Assembly: GCF_900116495.1 (NCBI RefSeq)
Contig: NZ_FPAY01000004.1
Span: 186,001-250,000 of the forward strand
Length of the DNA stretch: 64,000 nt
Source of the DNA: Arthrobacter sp. ov118
Lineage (GTDB): Bacteria > Actinomycetota > Actinomycetes > Actinomycetales > Micrococcaceae
Reading direction: 5' to 3'
In this document: positions 8,042 through 16,739 of the stretch, piece by piece
How positions within the stretch are numbered: position 1 is the stretch's first letter
How the letters are laid out: every line of letters starts with the position of its first letter
Position numbers and translations under genes: made by a program
Notes under the pieces: model-generated
Database searches by the model: none
Told to the model about the DNA's origin: nothing
The model's input: the letters and a program-made list of their open reading frames with translations, nothing else

Positions 8042-9033
8042 ACTGCACCCACGCTTTCGGTCCCGGCCGGGGCGGCCGTTCGGAGTTCGGGGAGGACGTG
8101 CTCGGCGAACGCGCCGATGAACGGCTCCTGGTCCTGCCCGACGAAGTGGAGGTACAGCTCCTCGAACCCGAGCTCCAAGTAGCCTGCAAGCCATTCGGCA
8201 TGCTCTTGTAGATGAGCCGAGACATTGACAGCCGCCCGCACCTGGTCCTCAGTCACTCCAGCGCTTACCCCGTCGAAATGGGCGGCCGTGGGCAGATCCC
8301 ACGGGATCGGCGGCGCAAAGACGTTGGTGCGCCATTGGTCCATGGCGATCGCGACGGCGTCCTGCTCGGTGGGTGCCCAGGACAGATGGACCTGGAGGAC
8401 CGCCCTTCCGCGGCCGCCGGCATCCCGGTACGCCGCCAGCATCTCCTGCAGCTTAACCCGGGGTTGATTCACGGTGACCAGCCCGTCCGCCCACGCCGCG
8501 GCCCGGCGCGCTGTCTCGACGCTCACCGCCGGAGCAATCAGCGGCGGCTTGGTCTCCGGAACGTCCCAGAGCCTGGCTCGCTCCGCCGTGACGAGCCCGT
8601 GGTGGGTCACTTCCTCGCCGGCGTGGAGCCGGCGGATAATGTCGACGCACTCCTCAAGCCGCCGCTGTCGCGTCTCCTTGGGCGGCCACGGCTCCCCGGT
8701 GACGTGCTCGTTCATGAATTCCCCGCTGCCCGGCGCCAGCCAGAAACGCCCGGGAAACATGTCCGCAAGGGTGGCCGAGGCGTGCGCGATGATGGCCGGG
8801 TGGTAGCGCTGTCCCGGTGCCGTCACCACGCCGAACCGCAGCCCGGTGGTTGCCAGTGCCGCGCCGAGCCAGGACCACGCGAATCCGGAATGGCCCTGCC
8901 GGGCGGACCAGGGCTCGATGTGGTCCGAGCACATGGCGGCATCGAAGCCGGCCTGCTCGGCCAGCTGCACATCCGTGAGGAGGCGGCCGGGGCTGATCTG
9001 TTCATGCGATGCGTGGAACCCGATGGTAGCCAT
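8038..9033 (-). CDS. LLM-class flavin-dependent oxidoreductase (probable non-F420 type)
   Basis: A 331-residue luciferase-like TIM-barrel protein. It begins MATIGFHASHEQISPGRLL and contains AEQAGFDAAMCSDHIEPW, GLRFGVVTAPGQRYHPA and PGRFWLAPGSGEFMNEH. This is the pattern of the TIGR03885-type branch thought to use FMN rather than F420; that assignment is from memory. The substrate is unknown. It is the first gene of a two-gene unit with the GH13 enzyme, sharing a 4-base GTGA overlap. The ATG at 9033 faces the ligC gene across about 90 bases. Confidence 0.82.
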   Translation of the reverse strand: MATIGFHASHEQISPGRLLTDVQLAEQAGFDAAMCSDHIEPWSARQGHSGFAWSWLGAALATTGLRFGVVTAPGQRYHPAIIAHASATLADMFPGRFWLAPGSGEFMNEHVTGEPWPPKETRQRRLEECVDIIRRLHAGEEVTHHGLVTAERARLWDVPETKPPLIAPAVSVETARRAAAWADGLVTVNQPRVKLQEMLAAYRDAGGRGRAVLQVHLSWAPTEQDAVAIAMDQWRTNVFAPPIPWDLPTAAHFDGVSAGVTEDQVRAAVNVSAHLQEHAEWLAGYLELGFEELYLHFVGQDQEPFIGAFAEHVLPELRTAAPAGTESVGAV

Positions 9034-9122
9034 CGTTAATGTCTACCGTGGCGGGGCGGGTGTGTCGAGGAATCCGCCCGCGGGACTGGCGGTGCGCCGT
9101 CCGCGGCGCAAGAATGGGCGCT

Positions 9123-10208
9123 ATGCGACTGCCGCTGATGCCTCCGATCCCGCCCATGCTGGCCAAGGCCCTCCCGGCACTGCCGGAGCCTGACGGCGGG
9201 GCGGGGTGGCTCTTCGAGCCCAAGTGGGATGGCTTCCGCTCCATCATCTTCCGCGACGGTGACGAAGTGGAGATCGGGAGCCGGAACGGCAAACCGATGA
9301 CGCGCTATTTCCCCGAGCTCGTCGAGTCCCTCAAAGCGGAGCTGCCGGAGCGCTGTGTGGTGGACGGCGAGATCGTCCTGGTCGCAGCTTCCGGCGACAG
9401 GCTCGACTTCGATGCGCTGCAGCAGCGGATCCACCCGGCGGCCAGCAGAGTACGGCTGCTGGCCGAACAGACGCCGGCGCGCTTCGTGGCCTTCGACCTG
9501 CTGGCCCTCGGTGACGAGGATCTGACGGGGCAGCCCTTCGCCGCGCGCCGCCGGGCGCTCGAACGCGCCCTCGCTTCTGCTGCGGCCCCGATCCATCTGA
9601 CAGCCGCCACGCCGGACCGCGGGACGGCGCAGCGCTGGTTCCGGCAGTTCGAGGGTGCCGGGCTCGACGGCATCGTGGCCAAGCGGCTGGACGGCGCCTA
9701 CCAGCCGGACAAGCGCGCGATGGTCAAGGTCAAGCACGAGCGAACCGCCGACTGTGTGCTGGCCGGTTACCGCGTGCACACCTCCGGAGCGGACCGGATC
9801 GGTTCGCTGTTGCTGGGGCTGTACGACGACACCGGGGTGCTGGCCAGCGTCGGTGTGGTGGGCGCCTTCCCGATGGCTCGGCGCAAGGAGCTTTTCGAGG
9901 AGCTCCAGGAACTGGTCACCGGGTTCGACCAGCACCCCTGGGCCTGGGCCAAGCAGGAAGCGGGCACGCGGACGCCGCGGAATGCCGAAGGCAGCCGCTG
10001 GAGCGGCGGCAAGGACCTGTCCTTCACCCCGCTGCGGCCCGAACGCGTGGTGGAGGTCAAGTACGACCACATGGAAGGCGAACGGTTCCGCCACACCACG
10101 CAGTTCGTGCGCTGGCGCCCGGACCGGGACCCACTTTCCTGCACCTATGACCAGCTCGAGGAGCCGGTGAAGTTCGATCTCGCCGCGGTGCTGGCGGCAA
10201 AGCCCTAG
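9123..10208 (+). CDS. ligC: ATP-dependent DNA ligase, LigC type
   Basis: A 361-residue ligase. The adenylation motif EPKWDGFR places the AMP-accepting lysine at residue 34. Later motifs are VVDGEIVL, FVAFDLLALG, DGIVAKRL and MVKVKHER, followed by an OB-fold domain with GSLLLGLYDDTGVLASVG. The length fits stand-alone LigC rather than the multidomain LigD. LigC proteins act in backup repair and gap filling in mycobacteria. No Ku, polymerase or nuclease domain gene is adjacent here. ATG 9123 gives the usual N-terminus (MPPIPPMLAK); longer starts add atypical residues. Confidence 0.88.
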   Translation: MRLPLMPPIPPMLAKALPALPEPDGGAGWLFEPKWDGFRSIIFRDGDEVEIGSRNGKPMTRYFPELVESLKAELPERCVVDGEIVLVAASGDRLDFDALQQRIHPAASRVRLLAEQTPARFVAFDLLALGDEDLTGQPFAARRRALERALASAAAPIHLTAATPDRGTAQRWFRQFEGAGLDGIVAKRLDGAYQPDKRAMVKVKHERTADCVLAGYRVHTSGADRIGSLLLGLYDDTGVLASVGVVGAFPMARRKELFEELQELVTGFDQHPWAWAKQEAGTRTPRNAEGSRWSGGKDLSFTPLRPERVVEVKYDHMEGERFRHTTQFVRWRPDRDPLSCTYDQLEEPVKFDLAAVLAAKP

Positions 10209-10277
10209 GCCGCGAACCCGCCCGGTTCAGACGCTCCCGCCCGGTTGCTTTCCGGGGCCCCAACACGGAACACGCAA

Positions 10278-10310
10278 AAGCCCGGCGTGTCGCGTGGACA
10301 CGCCGGGCTT
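10278..10310. terminator. Bidirectional hairpin terminator between convergent genes
   Basis: Perfect 14-base arms (10278-10291 and 10297-10310, AAGCCCGGCGTGTC) with a 5-base loop. On the minus strand it runs into TTTT, so it most clearly ends the transporter transcript. It may also serve ligC on the plus strand. Confidence 0.82.
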
Positions 10311-10370
10311 CCGGTGCTGCGGCCGGGGGCAACCGGGCAGGAGTGCTGCGGCGGGGCTCCTTGAGCGGGA

Positions 10371-11687
10371 CTACTTAACCCCGAGCTCCCGGGTGGGGAC
10401 GCGGAAGGTTTCCTTGGCCGTCAGTGCCGAGATGGTGGCGATCAGGCAGATGATGGCCGTGAAGATGGAGATCTGGACCCAGCCGCCGGACTGGATGCCG
10501 CCCATGGCCGCGACGATCGCCGGGGCGAACCCGGCCATCAGGAAGCCCAGCTGGGTGCCAATTGCGAGGCCGGAGAAGCGGACATTGGTGCTGAACATCT
10601 CGGCGTAGAAGGAGGGCCAGACCGCGTTTGCTGCCGCGTAGCCGAAGGAGAAGAACGCGATGGCTGCCAGGAACATCAGCGGGACGCTGCCGGACTCAAG
10701 GCTGAGCAGGAAGACCGGCGTCAGGACTGCGCTGGACAGGGCGCCGTAGATGAACACCGGCTTGCGGCCGATCTTATCCGCGAGCATGCCGAAGAGCGGC
10801 TGGGTGCCCAAGGCCAGGAAGTTGGCGCCGACGACGAGCCAGAGGGTGGTGGTGCCGTCCACACCGGCGACGTTCTTGGCGTAACTGATGGCCAGGGTGC
10901 CAAAGACCGTGGACACGGCGGCGATGAAGGCGCAGGCAATGACGCGCAGGACATCGCGCCAGTGGCCCTTGAGGAGGTCGGCAACGGGAAGCTTGGAGAT
11001 CTGCTTGGTCTTCTGGGCTTCCTCGAACGCCGGCGGCTCGTGCAGGGTGCGGCGGATGAAGAACGCGATCAGCACCACCACGGCGCTGAGCCAGAACGGG
11101 ATGCGCCAACCGATGGTGTACTTGATCTCGTCAGGCAGGGCCAGGACGGGAATGAAGACGAGGGCCGCGAGGATCTGGCCGCCCTGCGTGCCGGTCAGGG
11201 TCCATGAGGTGAAGAAGGAGCGGCGGCCGTCGGGGGCGTGCTCGAGCGTCATCGAGGACGCGCCCGCCTGCTCGCCGGCTGCGGACAGGCCCTGGCAGAG
11301 CCGTGCCAGCACCAGCAGTGCCGGAGCCCACCAGCCGACCGTATTGAAGTCCGGAAGGCAGCCGATGACGAAGGTGGATGCACCCATCAGCAGCAGCGTG
11401 AACATGAGGACCTTCCGGCGGCCAACCCTGTCGCCGAAGTGGCCGAGGATGACGGCGCCGACCGGACGGGCCACGTAGGCGAAGCCGAAGGTCGCGAACG
11501 ACATGATGGCCGCGTTGGTGTCCGCGTCCGGGAAGAAGACGTGCGGGAAGATCAGCGCCGCTGCGGAACCGAAGATGAAGAAGTCGTAGTATTCGACGGC
11601 GCTGCCCAGGAAGCTGGCAAGGGCCGCCTTCTTCGGCGTCCCTCCTGTTGTTATACCCGCCGTCGTGGACGGGACAGTGTGGCTCAT
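10371..11687 (-). CDS. MHS-family MFS transporter, likely shikimate/aromatic acid uptake
   Basis: A 438-residue membrane protein with about 12 helices. It has the metabolite:H+ symporter opening KKAALASFLGSAVEYYDFFIFG, the loop motif GHFGDRVGRRKVL and a second GMLADKIGRKPVF. The ATG at 11687 has AAAGGA 6 bases upstream; the longer ORF begins inside the promoter region and is rejected. It is divergent from an IclR regulator and next to the shikimate/protocatechuate operon. Uptake of shikimate, quinate or a related acid is therefore inferred. The QsuA transporter of Corynebacterium is of the same class. Confidence 0.85.
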   Translation of the reverse strand: MSHTVPSTTAGITTGGTPKKAALASFLGSAVEYYDFFIFGSAAALIFPHVFFPDADTNAAIMSFATFGFAYVARPVGAVILGHFGDRVGRRKVLMFTLLLMGASTFVIGCLPDFNTVGWWAPALLVLARLCQGLSAAGEQAGASSMTLEHAPDGRRSFFTSWTLTGTQGGQILAALVFIPVLALPDEIKYTIGWRIPFWLSAVVVLIAFFIRRTLHEPPAFEEAQKTKQISKLPVADLLKGHWRDVLRVIACAFIAAVSTVFGTLAISYAKNVAGVDGTTTLWLVVGANFLALGTQPLFGMLADKIGRKPVFIYGALSSAVLTPVFLLSLESGSVPLMFLAAIAFFSFGYAAANAVWPSFYAEMFSTNVRFSGLAIGTQLGFLMAGFAPAIVAAMGGIQSGGWVQISIFTAIICLIATISALTAKETFRVPTRELGVK

Positions 11688-11771
11688 GGTGTTCCTTTGG
11701 TGTGACGACGTTGTCGCGGATGGATCAGGAAGGTTTTCGGCTGCCGTTTGTTCAAGTGTGGTGCAACCGGA

Positions 11772-11817
11772 AGTCCGTGGATAGACCCGGACTAGTAGCC
11801 ACATGGTGGAAGCTACT
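11772..11817. promoter_or_regulatory. Two inverted repeats in the divergent MHS transporter / IclR promoter region
   Basis: AGTCCG-N10-CGGACT (11772-11793) is directly followed by AGTAGC-N12-GCTACT (11794-11817). The second encloses CCACATGGTGG. They lie between the two divergent genes and are candidate binding sites for the IclR regulator. No consensus was checked. Confidence 0.45.
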
Positions 11818-11854
11818 TGTGCGATACAGCAATCATGGCTGTGAGCGCAGTCAC

Positions 11855-11884
11855 TTGTCAAGAAAAATAATCACCATCTAGAAA
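11855..11884 (+). promoter_or_regulatory. Possible sigma-A-type promoter of the IclR gene
   Basis: TTGTCA (11855-11860) and TAGAAA (11879-11884) are separated by 18 bases, inside an unusually AT-rich patch. This would give a start site near 11891, just upstream of the ATG codons at 11896 and 11914. Confidence 0.4.
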
Positions 11885-11913
11885 TAGCTCTCACTATGTG
11901 GCAACATGAATGC

Positions 11914-12756
11914 ATGAGTGTGAATCAAGACACAGATGTCTCTGGCACTTCCGGATCTCCTTCGGATGCCCCTTCGAAGCCCGCCAAGGCCACCAGGGAG
12001 GACTCGCGGACGGACATGGTGGGCAAGGCGCTGGGCCTGCTGGTTCTTCTGGGCGACGAACCGCGCGGCGCCAGTGCCGCCGAGATCTCCCGCCGGGCGG
12101 ATCTGCCGTTCAGCACCACGTACCGCCTGCTCGGCTCCCTGACGCGGGACGGCTTCGTGGACTATGAGCCGGACGGCCGCCGCTACCACTTGGGCCTGCG
12201 GGTCTTCCAGCTGGGCCAGCGCGTCTCCAACCACCACGGCTTCGCGGGTACGGCTCTGCCCATCCTGCGGCGAGTCACCGAGGAAACGGGCGAGGCGACC
12301 ATCCTCTCCGTCCGGGACGGCATCCACCATCTGACCGTGAACAAGGTGGATGGCCCGCAGACCTTCCGGGTCACGAGCGACCCCGGGCATCTCGGGGCCC
12401 TGCACACCACCTCCGTGGGCAAGGCCCTGGTGGCGTTCGCCGATGACCCCACCCGCGCCCAGCTCGTCGACGAGCTGCCCCTGGAACCGCTGACGGCACT
12501 CTCCATCACGGACCGCGCGGCTTTCCGGGCGGAAATCGAGCAGGTCCGGCGCCAGGGCTACGCCACCATGGACGAGGAAAACGAGCTCGGCATGCGCGCC
12601 GTCGCCGTCCCGGTCTTCAATGCCCAAGGGCACGCCTTCGCCTCGCTGGCCACGGCGGTTCCGGTGTTCCGCTTGAGTATGGAGTCCCTGGTGGCCCTCG
12701 TGCCATTGCTTCAGGCAGCGGCCGCGGAGCTGTCTGCCCGGCTGCCCCAGCGGTGA
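11914..12756 (+). CDS. IclR-family transcriptional regulator of the shikimate/protocatechuate operon
   Basis: About 280 residues. An N-terminal disordered stretch is followed by a winged helix-turn-helix (VGKALGLLVLLGDEPRGASAAEISRRADLPFSTTYRLLGSL) and an IclR ligand-binding domain with HTTSVGKALVAFA and GYATMDEENELGMRAVAVPV. It lies between the divergent transporter and the shikimate dehydrogenase gene, so it probably controls both, with an aromatic acid as effector. The start is uncertain: ATG 11914 fits a promoter at 11855-11884, and ATG 11896 is also in frame. Neither has a clear ribosome site. Confidence 0.88.
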   Translation: MSVNQDTDVSGTSGSPSDAPSKPAKATREDSRTDMVGKALGLLVLLGDEPRGASAAEISRRADLPFSTTYRLLGSLTRDGFVDYEPDGRRYHLGLRVFQLGQRVSNHHGFAGTALPILRRVTEETGEATILSVRDGIHHLTVNKVDGPQTFRVTSDPGHLGALHTTSVGKALVAFADDPTRAQLVDELPLEPLTALSITDRAAFRAEIEQVRRQGYATMDEENELGMRAVAVPVFNAQGHAFASLATAVPVFRLSMESLVALVPLLQAAAAELSARLPQR

Positions 12757-12776
12757 CGACCCGCCCGCGCCTATAA

Positions 12777-12812
12777 CAATATGTTCGTGATTCGAACAGT
12801 AGTGCAATATGT
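12777..12812 (+). promoter_or_regulatory. Palindromic operator upstream of the shikimate/pca operon
   Basis: The 15-base palindrome GTTCGTGATTCGAAC (12783-12797; TGTTCG-N5-CGAACA over 17 bases) resembles the PcaR-type site I recall from Pseudomonas (GTTCGATAATCGCAC). It is flanked by two direct copies of CAATATGT (12777-12784, 12805-12812), and the second is followed by a GAACA half-site. It lies about 110 bases before the shikimate dehydrogenase start in an AT-rich patch. Confidence 0.65.
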
Positions 12813-12908
12813 GAACAAAATCTGTACTGTAATCCCTATCACCCGGTCCGCCGCAGACGCCGCAAGCGTCACCGTCCGCCGAGTGCCGTTGTCAAAGGAG
12901 CTAACCGG

Positions 12909-13790
12909 ATGAGCAATCGAGCAGAGTCCTTCCTCGTGGGCCTGGTAGGAGACGGCGTCACGCCCTCCCTCACGCCCTATATGCATGAACGGGAAGGGGA
13001 CGTGCAGGGCCTCCGGTACCTTTACCGCCCCATCGACCTCACCGAACTCGGCCTGCCGGGCCAGGCCGTGGGGGAACTTCTGTCCGGCGCCCGGAGCCTC
13101 GGCTTCAACGGACTGAACATCACGCACCCCTGCAAGCAGCTCGTCCTGGATTATCTCGACGAGGTTTCCCCGGACGCCCGGCGCCTGGGCGCTGTCAACA
13201 CCGTGGTGATCCGCGACGGCCGCTTCTTCGGCCACAACACTGACTTTTCCGGCTTCGCGGCGGCGCTGGCCTCCGGGCTCCCCGGTGCCACCCTGGACCG
13301 CGTGGTGCAGCTGGGTGCCGGCGGCGCCGGTTCCGCCGTCGCCTACGCCTTGCTCACCGCAGGAGTCCGCGAACTGGACCTCGTGGACACCGACGCGGCA
13401 CGCTGCGCCGCCCGGGCTGCCGAACTCGCCGGATTCTTCCCGGACCGGACCGTCACCGCCCGGACGACGGCGGAGCTGCCGCGGCTTATGCCGCTGGCCG
13501 ACGGCCTGGTGCACTGCACCCCCGTGGGCATGGCCGCCCACCCGGGTGTTCCGCTGGACATGTCCCTCGTGGAGTCCCGGCACTGGGTGGCCGACATCGT
13601 GTACCGGCCGATCGAAACCGAGCTGGTCCGCGAGGCGCGCGCCAAGGGCTGCGACGTGCTCGACGGCGGCCGGATGGCCGTGGGCCAGGCGGCGGACGCT
13701 TTCCGGATCTTCACCGGGCGCCAGGCCGACGCCGACCGCATGCGCTCCCACTTCCTGGAACTCGTGGCCGCGGAAGAAGTGGCCGCCTGA
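12909..13790 (+). CDS. qsuD: Shikimate (quinate/shikimate) dehydrogenase, catabolic type
   Basis: A 293-residue AroE-fold oxidoreductase interconverting shikimate and 3-dehydroshikimate. It has the substrate motif TPSLTPYMHE, the catalytic-lysine region GLNITHPCKQLV, GHNTDFSGF and the dinucleotide loop LGAGGAGSAVAYAL. The loop is followed by DLVDTDAARC, and the Asp there suggests NAD+ preference as in catabolic enzymes. The start has AAAGGAG upstream. Its stop overlaps the ATG of the next gene (TGATG). Linkage to QsuB and pca genes points to catabolism rather than aromatic amino acid synthesis. Confidence 0.88.
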   Translation: MSNRAESFLVGLVGDGVTPSLTPYMHEREGDVQGLRYLYRPIDLTELGLPGQAVGELLSGARSLGFNGLNITHPCKQLVLDYLDEVSPDARRLGAVNTVVIRDGRFFGHNTDFSGFAAALASGLPGATLDRVVQLGAGGAGSAVAYALLTAGVRELDLVDTDAARCAARAAELAGFFPDRTVTARTTAELPRLMPLADGLVHCTPVGMAAHPGVPLDMSLVESRHWVADIVYRPIETELVREARAKGCDVLDGGRMAVGQAADAFRIFTGRQADADRMRSHFLELVAAEEVAA

Positions 13791-15802
13791 TGCGCACCGG
13801 AATCGCCACCGTCTGCCTCGCCGGCACCCTGCGGGAAAAAATGCAGGCCTGCGCCGTGGCCGGCTTCGACGGGATTGAAATCTTCGAGCAGGACCTCGTC
13901 ACATCCCCGCTCAGCCCGGAGGACGTCCGGAAACTGGCCGCCGACCTGGGACTCACCCTGGACCTCTACCAGCCGTTCCGCGACTTCGACAGCGTTGACG
14001 AGGACGTGCTCGGGGCCAACCTGCGCCGCGCGGACGCCAAGTTCCGGCTCATGTCCCGGCTGGGCATGGACACCATGCTGCTCTGCTCCAACGTGGGCAC
14101 GGCCACGATCGACGACGACGGGCTCCGGGCCGAGCAGCTCTCCCGGCTTGCAGGCCTCGCGGGGGACCACGGCGTCAAGGTCGCCTACGAGGCCCTGGCC
14201 TGGGGCAAGTACGTCAACGACTACGAACATGCCCACCGTTTGGTGGAAGCCGTGGACCACCCCAATCTCGGCACCTGCCTGGACTCCTTCCACATCCTCT
14301 CCCGCGACTGGGACACCGCGCCGATCGAGGCCTTCAACCCGGAGAAGATCTTCTTCGTCCAGGTGGCCGACGCGCCCAAGCTGTCGATGGACGTGCTGTC
14401 CTGGAGCCGGCATTACCGGGTCTTCCCGGGCGAGGGGCAGTTCGATCTAGCCAAGTTCATGGGCCATGTGGTCCGCGCCGGCTACACCGGACCGGTGTCG
14501 CTGGAGGTGTTCAACGACGTCTTCCGCCAATCCGACGTCGAACGGACGGCCGTTGACGCCATGCGGTCGCTGATCTGGCTCGAAGAGCAGAGCGCCAAAT
14601 GGCTCCAAGCAAACCCGGCACCCGTGACCGGCAGTGCGGCGGGTGCGCCGACCGGCGTCGGCGCCCGGCGCCGCTACCCGATGGAGCTCGCCACGCTGCC
14701 CCGGGTGGCAGAGCCCGCCGGTTTCAACTTCGCCGAGGTCCGGGCCGGGGACACCGCCGGCCTGGAAACCCTCCTCAGCCAGCTGGGATTCGCGTTCAAC
14801 GGGCACCACCGGACCAAAAACGTGCAGCTGTGGACCATGGGCCACGCCCGCGTGGTCATCAACGAAGAGCCCGCCGCCTTCGGCACAGCAGCAACCGCCG
14901 GGGCCGCTGTTCCCGGCACCGCGGGCCAGACATCACCCACAGACGCCGCCATTTCGGCGCTGGGCTTCGACGTGGACTCTCCCGTCATCGCCGCCGCCCG
15001 CGCCCAGCAGCTCAAGGCCCCCGCAGTGCCGCGCAAGAGCCAGGCCAACGAGGAAGTCTTCCAGGGCTTCGCCGCGCCGGACTCCACCGAGATCTTCCTA
15101 TGCCAGGGCAGCCCGGACGGCACGGCGGCTTGGGTGGATGAATTCGGCGAGCCCGGATTTGGCGGGCCCGGCGAATCCGGTACGGGACTGCCAAATCCTG
15201 GTACCGGGGCCGGCGCCGGCGCGGTGATCGACCACGTCAACCTGGCCCAGCCGTGGCAGCACTTTGACGAGGCGGTGCTGTTCTACACCAGCGCCCTCGC
15301 GCTGGAACCGCAGCCGTATGCCGAGGTGGCCAGCCCCACCGGACTGGTCCGCTCCCAGGTGATGCTCACCGAGGACCGGGGTGTGCGCCTGGTGCTGAAC
15401 CTGGCGCCGCTGCTGCAGCAGGAAGGACCCGCCGACGGCACCGGGCACCGCCGCACGTACCAGGAGCACGTCGCGTTCGCGGTGGATGACCTCGTGGCTA
15501 CGGCCACGGCCGCACGGGACCGCGGCCTGGATTTCCTGCAGATCCCGGCGAACTACTACGAGGACCTCGATGCCCGGTTCGCGCTGGACCCGGACTTTTT
15601 GGCCACGCTCCGCGAGCTCAACCTGCTCTACGACCGCGACGCCGACGGCGAATTCCTGCATTTCTACACTGCCACGGTAGGCAGCGTGTTCTTCGAAATG
15701 GTGGAACGCCGCGGCGCCTACGACGGCTACGGCGCCCCCAACGCACCGGTGCGGCACGCCGTCCAGTACGACCACGTGCACCAGCTGACCCGCAGTTCCT
15801 GA
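13790..15802 (+). CDS. qsuB: 3-dehydroshikimate dehydratase QsuB (sugar-phosphate-isomerase/HPPD-like fusion)
   Basis: A 670-residue two-domain protein. Residues 1 to about 270 form an AP-endonuclease-2/xylose-isomerase-like barrel (MRTGIATVCLAGTLREKM, NLGTCLDSFHIL, FPGEGQFDL, GPVSLEVFND). Residues from about 300 resemble 4-hydroxyphenylpyruvate dioxygenase (GFNFAEVRAGDTAGLETLL, IDHVNLAQPWQHFDEAVLFY, EHVAFAVDDLVATA, GEFLHFYTATVGSVFFEMVERRG). In Corynebacterium QsuB the N-terminal half dehydrates 3-dehydroshikimate to protocatechuate. The role of the C-terminal half is not established to my knowledge. It overlaps the upstream gene by one base and feeds the pca genes below. Confidence 0.9.
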   Translation: MRTGIATVCLAGTLREKMQACAVAGFDGIEIFEQDLVTSPLSPEDVRKLAADLGLTLDLYQPFRDFDSVDEDVLGANLRRADAKFRLMSRLGMDTMLLCSNVGTATIDDDGLRAEQLSRLAGLAGDHGVKVAYEALAWGKYVNDYEHAHRLVEAVDHPNLGTCLDSFHILSRDWDTAPIEAFNPEKIFFVQVADAPKLSMDVLSWSRHYRVFPGEGQFDLAKFMGHVVRAGYTGPVSLEVFNDVFRQSDVERTAVDAMRSLIWLEEQSAKWLQANPAPVTGSAAGAPTGVGARRRYPMELATLPRVAEPAGFNFAEVRAGDTAGLETLLSQLGFAFNGHHRTKNVQLWTMGHARVVINEEPAAFGTAATAGAAVPGTAGQTSPTDAAISALGFDVDSPVIAAARAQQLKAPAVPRKSQANEEVFQGFAAPDSTEIFLCQGSPDGTAAWVDEFGEPGFGGPGESGTGLPNPGTGAGAGAVIDHVNLAQPWQHFDEAVLFYTSALALEPQPYAEVASPTGLVRSQVMLTEDRGVRLVLNLAPLLQQEGPADGTGHRRTYQEHVAFAVDDLVATATAARDRGLDFLQIPANYYEDLDARFALDPDFLATLRELNLLYDRDADGEFLHFYTATVGSVFFEMVERRGAYDGYGAPNAPVRHAVQYDHVHQLTRSS

Positions 15803-15842
15803 TCCCGACCCGAACAACCCACACCACTGAAAGGAGGCTGCT

Positions 15843-16739
15843 GTGCCTGAAGAATTCAACCTCGACACCTTCAATGCCGACCCGGTCACTGAGGACGTGT
15901 CCGACGACGCCACGGAGGCCGCACCAAAGACGTACGCGCCGCTCGACGCTGCCGCGGAGTCCCAGGCGGACCTCAGCGCCGAGATGAAGGCAATCGGCGA
16001 GGCGTACGCGCAGGCCCTCAAGGACGGCGCCCCGGCCGAGACCCAGCCCCGGCTCGACTTCGCCCCCTACCGCAGCAGCGTCCTGCGCCACCCCACGAAG
16101 AGCCTGCACCACGCGGACCCGGAAACGATCGAACTGTACTCGCCGGCGTTCGGGCACATGGACGTCCACGCGCTCGAATCGGACCTGACCATCGCGCACA
16201 ACGGCGAACCGCTGGGCGAACGCATCGTGGTCTCCGGACGCGTGCTCGACGGCGACGGCCGCCCGGTCGCCGGGCAGCTCGTCGAAATCTGGCAGGCCAA
16301 CTCCGCCGGCCGCTACATCCACAAACGCGACCAGCACCCGGCGCCGATTGACCCCAACTTCACCGGCGTCGGCCGCTGCATCACGGGAGCGGACGGGTCC
16401 TACAGCTTCACCACCATCAAGCCCGGCGCCTATCCGTGGAAGAACCACCTCAACGCCTGGCGTCCTGCCCACATCCATTTCTCCCTGTTCGGCTCCGAGT
16501 TCACGCAGCGGATCATTACCCAGATGTACTTCCCCGGCGACCAGCTGTTCCCGCTGGACCCGATCTATCAGTCGATCGTGGACCAGGACGCGCGCGACCG
16601 TCTCGTGGCCACCTACGACCACGGGCAGACCAGGCCCGAATGGGCCCTGGCGTACAACTGGGACATCGTCCTGACCGGGTCGAAGCGGACCTGGACCGAA
16701 AACGAGGCCTTGGGCGCAGAAGGAGATGACGATGAGTAA
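15843..16739 (+). CDS. pcaH: Protocatechuate 3,4-dioxygenase beta subunit
   Basis: A 298-residue subunit carrying the catalytic non-heme Fe(III). Ligand candidates are Tyr in NSAGRYIHKRD, Tyr in KPGAYPWKNH, and the two His in RPAHIHFSLFG. With PcaG it cleaves protocatechuate to 3-carboxy-cis,cis-muconate. The GTG at 15843 has AAAGGAGG with 6 bases spacing. The first 50 residues are an acidic, Ala-rich extension with no counterpart I recall in Pseudomonas PcaH. It overlaps the pcaG start by 8 bases. Confidence 0.93.
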   Translation: MPEEFNLDTFNADPVTEDVSDDATEAAPKTYAPLDAAAESQADLSAEMKAIGEAYAQALKDGAPAETQPRLDFAPYRSSVLRHPTKSLHHADPETIELYSPAFGHMDVHALESDLTIAHNGEPLGERIVVSGRVLDGDGRPVAGQLVEIWQANSAGRYIHKRDQHPAPIDPNFTGVGRCITGADGSYSFTTIKPGAYPWKNHLNAWRPAHIHFSLFGSEFTQRIITQMYFPGDQLFPLDPIYQSIVDQDARDRLVATYDHGQTRPEWALAYNWDIVLTGSKRTWTENEALGAEGDDDE

